A stretch of DNA of 64,000 nucleotides from Diplonema japonicum (taxonomy: Eukaryota > Euglenozoa > Diplonemea > Diplonemida > Diplonemidae). Each line of letters begins with the position of its first letter. Within the stretch, counting starts at the first letter, position 1. The position numbers were made by a program, and so were the translations under genes. Positions 40,104 to 49,605 of this stretch are shown here, piece by piece. The notes under the pieces are model-generated. The model was not told the DNA's origin, searched no databases, and saw only the letters and a list, made by a program, of their open reading frames with translations. The DNA lies in NCBI GenBank assembly GCA_964019335.1, contig OZ025667.1:542501-606500 (forward strand). The letters run 5' to 3'.

Positions 40104-41141
40104 ATGGCCGCTATGCTCTTGTTCACTGTTCTCGCATCAGGAGGCGATCCAGCCTGCATGGCCGAGTTTCAATTATGCATTTTGAACACCGAACTTGGAA
40201 GGTGCTTTGGAGGATACTGTGCTTTAAGCAAATCGCTCCCAGGCTGTCTCGCACATGACAAGAGTATAAGCTGCGATGCAGATACCACTTGTAAATGGAA
40301 GGCCTCTAGCCCTGCGGCATGCTCGAACGGCGGCTGTCCAAACGCGAACTGCGCCACACTTTCAACAGATCAAATCAACTCCGGGTTCACATGTGATAAC
40401 TGTTTCATCAAGGAAGGTTATATGTTCTGCGGCCAGGGCATTGTTCCTGGAACGGGTATATGCGAACCTACGCAGATCACAGGGCAAGACCCTTGCAGGA
40501 CACCTCCACCGGTGAGGGTCTACCACAATGGTAACGCTCTTACGGGTAGTGTGATTTCTAGGTCTGAATTGACAGATTCGCACACTGAAATCCTTGATGC
40601 TGGGTATGTTAAGGGTTTTTCTAAAGTGGTGTTGGATGGGGATGAGGATGGGCATGTTTTCAAGGTTCCTCATGATGCTCTGGTGTCGGGTGAAGACCTG
40701 ACCTTCGACTGCCCGTCGTCATGCTCGAAGGAATGCGAGGTGTACGTGGTGGCGTACCACTGCCCGTCGTGCCCGAAGTCGATGAAGAACAAGGTGGTGG
40801 CAGATGCCCTGTCGAACGGGTGGGAGATGTCATCGTGCGCACCTGAGCTGTACGTTACTGGTGATGACCGTCCCCAGCCGATGGTCTCCATGCGCAAGGT
40901 GCTCCAGCCGGGACAGCAGCACACCTTCTCCTCCTCCGGTGACGTTACCAACATGTTCGTCATGTCTTTCAGCAGGCATGTTGCTGACTGTACGTCTCTT
41001 GAGTTGAGCGCTTGCACTGCAAACGTGGAATGTAGATATCACAACAACCAATGCACTGCGGCATGGTGTCAGAAGAGGTTCTCGAGGGGGCCTTACGCAG
41101 ATGCATCGGGTCCTGGCTGTTCTAGGCGATGCGTGGTTTAG
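40104..41141 (+). CDS. Secreted cysteine-rich paralogue of the CAP-domain protein, lacking CAP domains
   Basis: The start is taken at ATG 40104 (MAAMLLFTVLASGGDP), giving 345 residues with a short hydrophobic leader; the open frame upstream is low complexity. The Cys-rich module (RCFGGYCALSKSLPGC, ISCDADTTCKWK, CPNANCATLS, CDNCFIKEGYMFC) parallels that of the neighbour. A C-terminal beta domain (DCPSSCSKECEVYVVAYHC) and a tail GPGCSRRCVV follow. CAP domains are absent. Residues of about 190-290 come from the converted 300-bp block shared with the CAP gene. It is likely exported; its partner is unknown. Confidence 0.85.
   Translation: MAAMLLFTVLASGGDPACMAEFQLCILNTELGRCFGGYCALSKSLPGCLAHDKSISCDADTTCKWKASSPAACSNGGCPNANCATLSTDQINSGFTCDNCFIKEGYMFCGQGIVPGTGICEPTQITGQDPCRTPPPVRVYHNGNALTGSVISRSELTDSHTEILDAGYVKGFSKVVLDGDEDGHVFKVPHDALVSGEDLTFDCPSSCSKECEVYVVAYHCPSCPKSMKNKVVADALSNGWEMSSCAPELYVTGDDRPQPMVSMRKVLQPGQQHTFSSSGDVTNMFVMSFSRHVADCTSLELSACTANVECRYHNNQCTAAWCQKRFSRGPYADASGPGCSRRCVV
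40672..40971 (+). repeat. 300-bp block identical to 37944-38243
   Basis: See the matching block in the upstream paralogue. Immediately outside, codons differ: GTTCCTC versus GTGAAGG on the left, and GCAGGCATG versus ACAGGGACG on the right. Confidence 0.95.
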
Positions 41142-41281
41142 GTGGGGGGGGGAGAAAATAAATAGAAGAATCTAAAAAAAAAGAAGGAAGAAAAATTTTT
41201 AAAAGAACAAAAAGAAGAAGCACAGCTTTTTTTTTTACTGATGCTCTGTTCCTGAACGAATGGAAATTGTTTTTTTTTCCC

Positions 41282-41316
<35 letters not shown>

Positions 41317-41507
41317 AGCTAGCTGTAAGAAGCTTTTTATGTGCGCAAAAAAAAAAAAAAAAAAAAAAAAAAAAGAAAACTGCAATTTCTTTTGTCATAA
41401 TTTTACTTAAATTTACTTAAAAATTATTTTCTTTTCTTGTTGTAATACCCTTTTGGTTTAAAGAGTCTGAATTCTTTTTTCTTTTTTCTCTCCTTGTTTT
41501 TATTTTA
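41142..41507 (+). other. Homopolymer spacer
   Basis: The spacer is dominated by a poly-T run (41280-41314) and a poly-A run (41347-41374), which could fold back on each other. No coding or RNA signal is visible. Confidence 0.7.
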
Positions 41508-41825
41508 AGAGAGCGCGCGTGTTATAGGCCGGGTGATAACGGCACTAGAACGCATCCACACCAGTAAGGCTCAGTTGCTACAACAGCTCCATAAGGGGCT
41601 ACTCCTCTAGACCGGTATTCGCCTCCATGGTAACCTGCCACATCCTTGAGAGACAACTGTACAACCATTGTGTCCTTACCAACTCGATTGAGGCTTTTAT
41701 ACCTAAGGTACCGAGGAGGGTGAACGAGGGGCCGAAGGCGACACCACAGCAGAAAGGTTCGATCAAGAGATAGATTCTTCAGGCGTCCTGCCGCATACCG
41801 CAGGTACCCTTAAATGTCTCTCTCT
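41508..41825 (+). ncRNA. Candidate structured RNA, weakly SRP-like
   Basis: This is a GC-balanced island with no usable frame between homopolymer spacers. GAGAGACA (41648-41655) pairs perfectly with TGTCTCTC (41815-41822). Inside lies a hairpin CCTGC/GCAGG (41787-41804) and a stretch CCTAAGG, then GGAGGGTGAAC, then GGGGCC, resembling the S domain of signal-recognition-particle RNA by memory. The 3' side runs into T-rich sequence that could terminate RNA polymerase III. The GNRA-capped helix 8 of SRP RNA is not clearly present. Class assignment is therefore weak; that it is an RNA gene is more likely. Confidence 0.35.
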
Positions 41826-42157
41826 TTTTCTTTTTCTTTTTTCTTTTTCTTTTTTCTTTTTTTTTTTTTGTTTGACCTCTCCTTGACCTTTGTGAGGTAC
41901 TTCAGGGATTCTCTTGGGGAAAAAATCCTTTAAAGTTTTCTCTTTTTTTTCCCATTTTTTCCTATTCGCTATTATCATTGCCATTTTCTCTCCCCTGGTC
42001 CTATCTGAATACTTATTTATCGGCCCCTACTTAAAAACACCATACTTTCCTCTCTTTAAAAATTCTCTGCCACTTGGCCCTACACGTCCCCCGCCTTTTT
42101 TTATTTTTGTGTTTTTTCATTGCACAACTAGGGGCATGATGTTACTTACAAGACACG

Positions 42158-44080
42158 ATGGGGTCTCAGGAACCGATGAAGAACATGAAGGAGAAAAAGT
42201 ATTCCACGCGCGCATCGAGAAGAACCCGTTTGTACGTGACCCCTGTGCCGCCTCAGGAAAGGATGAAGCTGAGAGATGCGAAAGCTACAGCAAAACTGCA
42301 GGCTCGGGAAAGAGCTGAGAATTTAAAAAAGGCGATTGAGAATGCCAAAAAACAGATGGGTTTGTGCGAAGCCCCGCTGGCCTTTAGGAATATTATAACA
42401 AAAATCAGGAACGCAAAAAAAACCGTTTTGAAACCAACAGTATTGGTACGCAGGGGTGTGTCTAGGCTAAGCACCAGCACCGAGGGGAGCGATAGATACG
42501 TGGACACAGAGGAAGAGGTACTCAACTACTCCACCACTGGGTACAACAAGCTTGCGCCCTCCACTTCCGCGTGCAACGCCAAATACGTCTCGTTCTTCGA
42601 CCAGTTCCCCGAGGACAACCTTCAGAAGCTGTTGAACAACATTCGAGTGCACCACCCCACACCGCCGTGCGAACCGGTTTGCGTTGAGCCCTCATTTCGT
42701 ATTGACCGCGTTTGCCACTCCCCGCGACCTCCCCTCTCCCCTGCTGCCCCCCGCCGACAGGGCTTCCTCCAAGCACGTCTAGCAGCTGCACGTCAGAACA
42801 GCATCACCGTTTCCACAAAACGCAAGATTGTACGTTTCAACAAGAATATCGCCTTCCTCAGTAGCGCTGAGATGCAAACACGGCAGGAGCAATGCTTGCA
42901 GAACAAGGAAGCCCTGGACAAAGACTACCTGAAGAGGAAGACCATGCTCGCACAGACGAAGGATGTGAACTTGTTGAGCTCTGCCACCCGGGACAGGCAG
43001 CGTAAACGGTGGAAGCAACGGCTTCTGTGGGCGAAACTGGTGATGGCCGTGCAGTGCTTCACTACTTTTTGCAGAAACCTGGACATTGCGTCACGCAAGG
43101 AGGCCACAACGAGCAGCCCGATAGAGATCAGCATCATGGCTGGCGGCAACCAGATGGCTCCTTTGTTGTCGGCTATCAAGAAGCTACAATTCACTAAACA
43201 GATAAAACCACGATACAAGTCGTGGGGCCCAGTGAGGATCGTGCTGCGGTGGATGCTCCGCTGGCGACGTGTCCGGAACAGCGTGTCCTTCATAACATAC
43301 TTCATGATCTCGTGGTCCGACATGCAGCCGCTTCTTATGGTGTGCATGACCTACCACGCGAAGGTGCGTGTTTGCCAGCTGCACATCAAGAACTGGATCT
43401 ACTCTCACAAGGTGCGCAAGATGTGGCTCCGGCGGGCGTGGGATGCGTGTGAGAGCAGCATCTTGGAAAAGGTAGCTGTGAAGGAAAAGCAGTTCTTGGA
43501 CATCCCCGCCAGTGCCATGCCGAAGGAGTATCAGGTGATAAGGGATATGCTCACAAAACGTGGGTGCGCATTTGTGAATGCGAAACCCTTCAAGTTGAAT
43601 GGAAGACTGGTCGACGGTACCCTAGCACACTTAGGTATCGGTGCGAATGAATCCTTTGCCAGGGTGTGCCCCAAGATGCGCAACAAGTTCATCACAGATG
43701 TACTGCGGGAGCAATACTTGAACCACTGTGTAAAGCTGGACGTGTACTTAGAGGCAAAGAGTAACTACTATTACACAGGACTTGTACCGCATCGGCCGTA
43801 CCGTAGTCTGACCCTCCCATCAGCGCTGATACTGAATCTCGTCAAACATGCACGGCAGGCGTACTCAGATTCTCTGAGGCAGCAACGCGCCACAGCGCTC
43901 CTCGCAAACGTTTCGAATGATTTTTTTCTCTCCATTCTTGAGACCGACAGGTCCCGCCAGAGTGCCATCTATGACAAAGAACCAGTGCCCCCCCTGATGG
44001 TCGACAGCTCTCCTCGCTACCATTCTTGGGTGAGCCATTTCATCACAAAACACCAGCATAAGTTGGTTCTTTACAACTAG
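42158..44080 (+). CDS. Basic helical protein, function unknown
   Basis: The protein has 640 residues and is very rich in Lys and Arg. Residues of about 1-75 are a charged helix (ERMKLRDAKATAKLQARERA). A Pro/Ser-rich linker is at about 165-215 (HSPRPPLSPAAP). Residues of about 275-440 have many Trp and Arg (KRWKQRLLWAKLVMAV, RIVLRWMLRWRRVRN, NWIYSHKVRKMWLRRAW), like helices that bind calmodulin or microtubules. The C-terminal 130 residues are mixed. No family is recognised, and no signal peptide or membrane helix is seen. A cytoskeletal role is plausible only from composition and its neighbours. Confidence 0.7.
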   Translation: MGSQEPMKNMKEKKYSTRASRRTRLYVTPVPPQERMKLRDAKATAKLQARERAENLKKAIENAKKQMGLCEAPLAFRNIITKIRNAKKTVLKPTVLVRRGVSRLSTSTEGSDRYVDTEEEVLNYSTTGYNKLAPSTSACNAKYVSFFDQFPEDNLQKLLNNIRVHHPTPPCEPVCVEPSFRIDRVCHSPRPPLSPAAPRRQGFLQARLAAARQNSITVSTKRKIVRFNKNIAFLSSAEMQTRQEQCLQNKEALDKDYLKRKTMLAQTKDVNLLSSATRDRQRKRWKQRLLWAKLVMAVQCFTTFCRNLDIASRKEATTSSPIEISIMAGGNQMAPLLSAIKKLQFTKQIKPRYKSWGPVRIVLRWMLRWRRVRNSVSFITYFMISWSDMQPLLMVCMTYHAKVRVCQLHIKNWIYSHKVRKMWLRRAWDACESSILEKVAVKEKQFLDIPASAMPKEYQVIRDMLTKRGCAFVNAKPFKLNGRLVDGTLAHLGIGANESFARVCPKMRNKFITDVLREQYLNHCVKLDVYLEAKSNYYYTGLVPHRPYRSLTLPSALILNLVKHARQAYSDSLRQQRATALLANVSNDFFLSILETDRSRQSAIYDKEPVPPLMVDSSPRYHSWVSHFITKHQHKLVLYN

Positions 44081-44169
44081 TGCTTTCCAGCATGGTAATT
44101 TAACTATTCTTATTCAGATCAAAAGAAGAGACACCTCACTCCTACAGTGGTATCAAGAACAACAAAAAA

Positions 44170-45166
44170 ATGCCGTTCGTCAAGGTTCAGAAGAACAACT
44201 CGTACTTCAAGTGCTACCAGGTGAAGTACAGGCGCCGACGTGAGGGAAAGACCGACTACCGCCAGCGCCGTATCTTGATCACGCAAGACAAGAACAAGTA
44301 CCAGACCCCCAAGTACCGTTTGATCTGCCGTATCACGAACCGTGATGTGATCTGCCAGGTTGCCTCGGCTGAGCTCAAGGGCGACAGGATCCACGCCTCC
44401 GCCTACGCCCACCAGCTGAAGGACTTCGGTCTTACCGTTGGTTTCTCCAACTACAGCGCTGCCTACGCCACCGGGCTCCTCCTCGCCCGCCGTATCCTCA
44501 CCCTCAAGGGCCTCGACAAGAAGTACCCTGTATGTGAAGAAATTAAAAAAAGAAGAACCACAACCACAACCACAACCACAACCACAACCACAACCACAAC
44601 CACAACCACAGGGTATCGATGAGGTGACCGGTGACAACTTCGAGATCAAGGAGGACGAGAACCAGCGCCCGTTCAAGGCCCTTCTCGACATCGGTCTTGT
44701 GAAGCCCACCGTGGGTAACAAGGTGTTCGCTTGCCTGAAGGGTGCCGTGGACGGTGGCCTCTTGGTGCCCCACAGCGACAAGCGTTTCCCCGGGTACAGC
44801 GGTGGTGAGCTTGACGCTGAGATGCACCGCTCGCGCATCCTCGGTCAGCACGTGGCTGAGTGGATGGACGAGATGGAGGAGGAGGACAACGAGAAGTTCC
44901 AGAAGCACTTCAGCCAGTACCTCGCCAACGACGTGTCCTCGGACTCCATTGAGGAGATGTACCTCTCTGTGCACAAGAAGATCAGGGAGAACCCCAAGGC
45001 CGTGGACCCCGCCAAGGCGGCCGCCCAGCGCAAGAAGGACGCGAAGAAGCCCCGCTCCTACAGGCTCAAGGCCAACACCCGCTACACCCGCCAGCAGCGC
45101 CAGCACAGGGCCAACCAGAAGATCAACAAGATCAGGCGTGGTCTGGGTCTTGAGGACCGTCAGTAA
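44170..45166 (+). CDS. RPL5: 60S ribosomal protein L5 (uL18), copy 2
   Basis: Exons 44170-44529 and 44612-45166 encode the same 304 residues as copy 1. The intron is 82 nt with the same GTATGT start but 9 hexamers. One synonymous change (CGC for CGT, in QRRILI's upstream Arg) is visible against copy 1. Identity starts at the ATG and ends at the stop (here TAA), while flanks are unrelated. The 5' flank ends in a short A-rich leader. The gene follows the basic unknown protein by 89 bp and leads into the 5S rRNA and copy 3. Confidence 0.97.
44558..44611. repeat. CCACAA hexamer array in RPL5 copy 2 intron (9 units)
   Basis: Eight CCACAA units plus the acceptor-bearing CCACAG; same position and phase as in the other copies. 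Confidence 0.95.
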
Positions 45167-45441
45167 AATGGCTGAGCAGGGAATACACATTAGCACGGTA
45201 CATGTTGAGGAGAAAGGAAGAATTGAATGGATCATTAAGGAGATAGACATGTTCGCGTGCAGCGCTTTCGGTTTCATACTTTTTTTATCTTTTGCTTTCA
45301 TTTCTTGTTCGAGCTGCATTCCCTCCCTTTCTTGATGTGCAGCATGCTGCTTCACCTTTTCGTTTTTGTGGCTTCCTTCAACACTTCTTCCCACGTTGTA
45401 TGAACCACGCACAGCAATGAGAGCCGTCAAGGCACTTCTGC

Positions 45442-45562
45442 GGATGCGGCCTTCACTCTGGTAAAAAACACCCCATCCCATGGAACTGGGCAGTTAAACA
45501 CCAGTAGGCCTGGTTAGTATTGTTTGGGTGACCATTCAAGAACGCCAGGTGCTTGCATTCTT
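45442..45562 (+). rRNA. 5S ribosomal RNA
   Basis: This 121-nt stretch has the 5S length and layout. The ends pair as helix I (GGATGC with GCATTC). Internal signatures are CACCCCATCCCA, then GGCAGTTAAACACC (usual AAGTTAAGC), AGGCCTGGTTAGTA (box C region of the internal promoter), TTGGGTGACC, and GCCAGGTGCTT. Loop regions near TTAAACACC differ from common 5S. There is no clear run of four or more T immediately 3', where RNA polymerase III normally stops. It starts 275 bp after RPL5 copy 2 and ends 34 bp before the ATG of RPL5 copy 3. It could be an active gene, a pseudogene or a 5S-like element in the RPL5 leader. Confidence 0.85.
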
Positions 45563-45596
45563 ATAAGCAGACCTTTATAGAGTAAGAAAAAACAAA

Positions 45597-46581
45597 ATGC
45601 CGTTCGTCAAGGTTCAGAAGAACAACTCGTACTTCAAGTGCTACCAGGTGAAGTACAGGCGCCGACGTGAGGGAAAGACCGACTACCGTCAGCGCCGTAT
45701 CTTGATCACGCAAGACAAGAACAAGTACCAGACCCCCAAGTACCGTTTGATCTGCCGTATCACGAACCGTGACGTGATCTGCCAGGTTGCCTCGGCTGAG
45801 CTCAAGGGCGACAGGATCCACGCCTCCGCCTACGCCCACCAGCTGAAGGACTTCGGTCTTACCGTTGGTTTCTCCAACTACAGCGCTGCCTACGCCACCG
45901 GGCTCCTCCTCGCCCGCCGTATCCTCACCCTCAAGGGCCTCGACAAGAAGTACCCTGTATGTGAAGAAATTAAAAAAAGAAGAACCACAACCACAACCAC
46001 AACCACAACCACAACCACAACCACAGGGTATCGATGAGGTGACCGGTGACAACTTCGAGATCAAGGAGGACGAGAACCAGCGCCCGTTCAAGGCCCTTCT
46101 CGACATCGGTCTTGTGAAGCCCACCGTGGGTAACAAGGTGTTCGCTTGCCTGAAGGGTGCCGTGGACGGTGGCCTCTTGGTGCCCCACAGCGACAAGCGT
46201 TTCCCCGGGTACAGCGGTGGTGAGCTTGACGCTGAGATGCACCGCTCGCGCATCCTCGGTCAGCACGTGGCTGAGTGGATGGACGAGATGGAGGAGGAGG
46301 ACAACGAGAAGTTCCAGAAGCACTTCAGCCAGTACCTCGCCAACGACGTGTCCTCGGACTCCATTGAGGAGATGTACCTCTCTGTGCACAAGAAGATCAG
46401 GGAGAACCCCAAGGCCGTGGACCCCGCCAAGGCGGCCGCCCAGCGCAAGAAGGACGCGAAGAAGCCCCGCTCCTACAGGCTCAAGGCCAACACCCGCTAC
46501 ACCCGCCAGCAGCGCCAGCACAGGGCCAACCAGAAGATCAACAAGATCAGGCGTGGTCTGGGTCTTGAGGACCGTCAGTAA
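45597..46581 (+). CDS. RPL5: 60S ribosomal protein L5 (uL18), copy 3
   Basis: Exons 45597-45956 and 46027-46581 encode the same protein. The 70-nt intron has 7 hexamers. One synonymous difference (GAC for GAT in NRDVIC) is seen. The 5S rRNA gene lies 34 bp upstream, so if the transcripts overlap, the 5S sequence would be in the 5' leader of this mRNA. The stop is TAA and the 3' flank is unrelated to the other copies. Confidence 0.97.
45985..46026. repeat. CCACAA hexamer array in RPL5 copy 3 intron (7 units)
   Basis: Six CCACAA units plus CCACAG. Confidence 0.95.
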
Positions 46582-46777
46582 GTGTCACGACCGTATCAAA
46601 AGCAACGCATCGCTAGACTGCTTATTTATTGAGTTCCCTTTTTTTATATTTGCTTCATATCATTTGAGTACTTGAAGAATTTGTGACCGGACAATGTCCG
46701 AGACCTACCTATGTACTTAGTCGGCCTGTCCATGTAGACTAACATCTAGCACCTTCATCTCAGTTATATAAGCAAAA

Positions 46778-47762
46778 ATGCCGTTCGTCAAGGTTCAGAA
46801 GAACAACTCGTACTTCAAGTGCTACCAGGTGAAGTACAGGCGCCGACGTGAGGGAAAGACCGACTACCGTCAGCGCCGTATCTTGATCACGCAAGACAAG
46901 AACAAGTACCAGACCCCCAAGTACCGTTTGATCTGCCGTATCACGAACCGTGATGTGATCTGCCAGGTTGCCTCGGCTGAGCTCAAGGGCGACAGGATCC
47001 ACGCCTCCGCCTACGCCCACCAGCTGAAGGACTTCGGTCTTACCGTTGGTTTCTCCAACTACAGCGCTGCCTACGCCACCGGGCTCCTCCTCGCCCGCCG
47101 TATCCTCACCCTCAAGGGCCTCGACAAGAAGTACCCTGTATGTGAAGAAATTAAAAAAAGAAGAACCACAACCACAACCACAACCACAACCACAACCACA
47201 ACCACAGGGTATCGATGAGGTGACCGGTGACAACTTCGAGATCAAGGAGGACGAGAACCAGCGCCCGTTCAAGGCCCTTCTCGACATCGGTCTTGTGAAG
47301 CCCACCGTGGGTAACAAGGTGTTCGCTTGCCTGAAGGGTGCCGTGGACGGTGGCCTCTTGGTGCCCCACAGCGACAAGCGTTTCCCCGGGTACAGCGGTG
47401 GTGAGCTTGACGCTGAGATGCACCGCTCGCGCATCCTCGGTCAGCACGTGGCTGAGTGGATGGACGAGATGGAGGAGGAGGACAACGAGAAGTTCCAGAA
47501 GCACTTCAGCCAGTACCTCGCCAACGACGTGTCCTCGGACTCCATTGAGGAGATGTACCTCTCTGTGCACAAGAAGATCAGGGAGAACCCCAAGGCCGTG
47601 GACCCCGCCAAGGCGGCCGCCCAGCGCAAGAAGGACGCGAAGAAGCCCCGCTCCTACAGGCTCAAGGCCAACACCCGCTACACCCGCCAGCAGCGCCAGC
47701 ACAGGGCCAACCAGAAGATCAACAAGATCAGGCGTGGTCTGGGTCTTGAGGACCGTCAGTAG
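46778..47762 (+). CDS. RPL5: 60S ribosomal protein L5 (uL18), copy 4
   Basis: Exons 46778-47137 and 47208-47762 encode the same protein, again with a 70-nt intron of 7 hexamers. The 196-bp gap after copy 3 includes a GGACA/TGTCC pairing at about 46690-46730 and no 5S-like sequence. The stop is TAG. Copies 2, 3 and 4 form a tandem cluster; copy 1 is 11 kb upstream. Confidence 0.97.
47166..47207. repeat. CCACAA hexamer array in RPL5 copy 4 intron (7 units)
   Basis: Same length as copy 3, six CCACAA plus CCACAG. Confidence 0.95.
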
Positions 47763-47928
47763 ATGGTTTCAATTTATGAACGGGAAGTACTAAATTGCAA
47801 GATTTTCAAAAGTTAAAAAAAAAAAAAAAAAAAAAAGAAAAAAAAGACGAGCATTTTCAGGCATTATATTGTCATTTTATTTCGTTGTAGCACCCCCTGC
47901 CGCACCCCAGAAATACCACAGGACACAA

Positions 47929-48721
47929 ATGGGCTGTGACGAGAGGCTCGAAGGGATGGACTGCCCAACAGACATCATCATAGGGAAGAGGCGTCCTGTG
48001 GACAACCCGTTGATCGTGAGGCATGAGGTGGGGAAGAGCAGGTTGGCGGGGATAGCGCCATCTAATCTAGACTGTGGTATGGATGTATTGACGCAGCATA
48101 ACATTTTATAAATGTCTTTTTTTTTTTTATACAGATTTTACGTATGGGATGCCATCGAAGAGAGACGCAGAGAATGCTGGCGCTGTGGTGCTGACGTGGG
48201 TGGAGCACACGAAAGCAAAGTGCCAAGCACAGCGAGGCGAAAAAGATTTTCTAAAAATGAACAAAAAAGCAATTGAGAACCAATGTGTAACCTGCCGCGA
48301 CGTCCATCAGTACAGAAAGGACAATGGGATACGAATACCTCAGAACAAGAGCAAAAGGTTAAAACAGGAAGCTGGTGATACAGCCAGAACCTTTGGGTGC
48401 AAAAGCAAAGGTGAGGAGAGTGTGAGGGACCTTATGGCGAACAGATTCGCACTGGAATGGGTGAGGCAGCAGCAGAGGATAGCAGTCATAAGAGAACAAT
48501 CCAAGCCTCCTTCTAAAGAAGCTAGCCGCAGGCACTTTATGCACCCTCCTGTGTCTTCGCTAGCGCCACCGCCACCAGACCCAAGGGATACTTTCACCCT
48601 CAAGAAGTTTAAAAACGTTCCTTCAAAAATTTCGCACACAAGGACCCCATCGCCGCAGCCTGTGACACGGCCACTCGTGCTGCCCCCCATCAGCAAAACC
48701 CCCGAGCCAATGGCGGTATAA
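47929..48721 (+). CDS. CFAP77: CFAP77, axonemal doublet protein, two exons
   Basis: Exons 47929-48076 and 48135-48721 give 244 residues. The splice (donor GTATGG, 58-nt intron, acceptor TATACAG after a T-run) restores NLDCDFTYGMPSKRDAENAG, the family's DFTYG block. Other CFAP77-like features are DNPLIVRHEVGKSRLAGIAP, FLKMNKKAIENQCVTCRDVH, ARTFG, and LMANRFALEWVRQQQR. The C-terminus is a Pro/Ser-rich extension. In other ciliates and flagellates CFAP77 is a small doublet-microtubule protein of the B-tubule. The start is the first ATG in the exon; an AG following a T-rich tract at 47890 or CCCCAG at 47910 could be its trans-splice site. The ORF could begin earlier only at a non-ATG codon. Confidence 0.85.
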
Positions 48722-48745
48722 CCAGCAGGGGGAAAAAAAAGGGGG

Positions 48746-48776
<31 letters not shown>

Positions 48777-49014
48777 GCCGACAGTATTTACATATTGTCT
48801 CTTTTTTTTTTCTTGGGGAAGAGAGAGAGGGGCTTAAAACGTGGACTTGTTGCGCAAACAAAAGAAAGAACCCCCCTCCCATCTTCTTTTTTTTTTTCTT
48901 TTTCTCCTCTTCTTCCCTCTCCTTATTCTATAATTTTTTTTTAGAATGTAAAAAAAAAAAAAAAAAAGAAAAGAAAAAAACCACTATTGTTGTTCAGAAG
49001 GAAAAAAAAATACA

Positions 49015-49605
49015 ATGTTAAATGTTTTCTCAGGTGTGCTGTCGCAGTTTGCAGGTCTGGGTGCGGCACAGGAGGAGGATGACGTCGACACGCTGATGCT
49101 GAGCCTGAGCGAGGAACGGTCCATCGCGAGGAGTGCAAGCAGTGCTTCCTTGATGTCGACGGGGAGCAGCATGAATGAAGAGCCAGTTAATGAGCTACTC
49201 ATTGATGTTGAAGCCTTTGCAGGGAAGATGACAGATGATTTCACAAACAGGAAGAAGATGCCCAGTACAAACGAACACCTAGTCTGGACAGAGGCTAGAA
49301 CTGCCCATGCGCAACATATTCTCAAACTGTCCCCTTCCCTCAGCAAGGCGCGGTATCACTTGTGCCCTACCCGTATCTCTGATGATCACTTTTGGGCGTC
49401 ATACTTCACCATGCTTAGACCCCACCTTGCAGCTGTATTATACTTGGACGTAGATGATCTAGATGTTGCAAGTGCATCTGATTCCCTATCTGACACACTT
49501 TGGAACTGCCACACTCTTCAGCATTGGACTTGCCTTACTTGCCACTACGACTGCAATGGGGCGGAGGACGCATTTTGTCAGACCTGTGCAGGTGTGCGTT
49601 CGTGA
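49015..49605 (+). CDS. BSD-domain protein with a RanBP2-type zinc finger
   Basis: The ORF has 196 residues. The centre (LSKARYHLCPTRISDD then HFWASYFTML) has the BSD pattern, with the FW pair preceding an aromatic Y-F. The C-terminus WTCLTCHYDCNGAEDAFCQTC has the W-x-C-x2-C...C-x2-C layout of RanBP2-type fingers. A Ser-rich stretch (SIARSASSASLMSTGSS) precedes them. BSD domains occur in transcription factor and synapse- or trafficking-associated proteins; the partner is unknown. The N-terminus MLNVFSGVLSQFAG may be incomplete, because a TTTTCTCAG at 49034 could be an acceptor of an unseen exon. Confidence 0.7.
   Translation: MLNVFSGVLSQFAGLGAAQEEDDVDTLMLSLSEERSIARSASSASLMSTGSSMNEEPVNELLIDVEAFAGKMTDDFTNRKKMPSTNEHLVWTEARTAHAQHILKLSPSLSKARYHLCPTRISDDHFWASYFTMLRPHLAAVLYLDVDDLDVASASDSLSDTLWNCHTLQHWTCLTCHYDCNGAEDAFCQTCAGVRS

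Noticed and set aside
41280-41374. Poly-T then poly-A as a possible hairpin terminator
   Set aside because: Homopolymers are ubiquitous here; nothing specific links this pair to termination.
46690-46735. GGACA/TGTCC pairing before RPL5 copy 4 considered as a second 5S-like element
   Set aside because: It lacks the 5S internal motifs (GCCTGGTTAGTA, GGGTGACC) and length.
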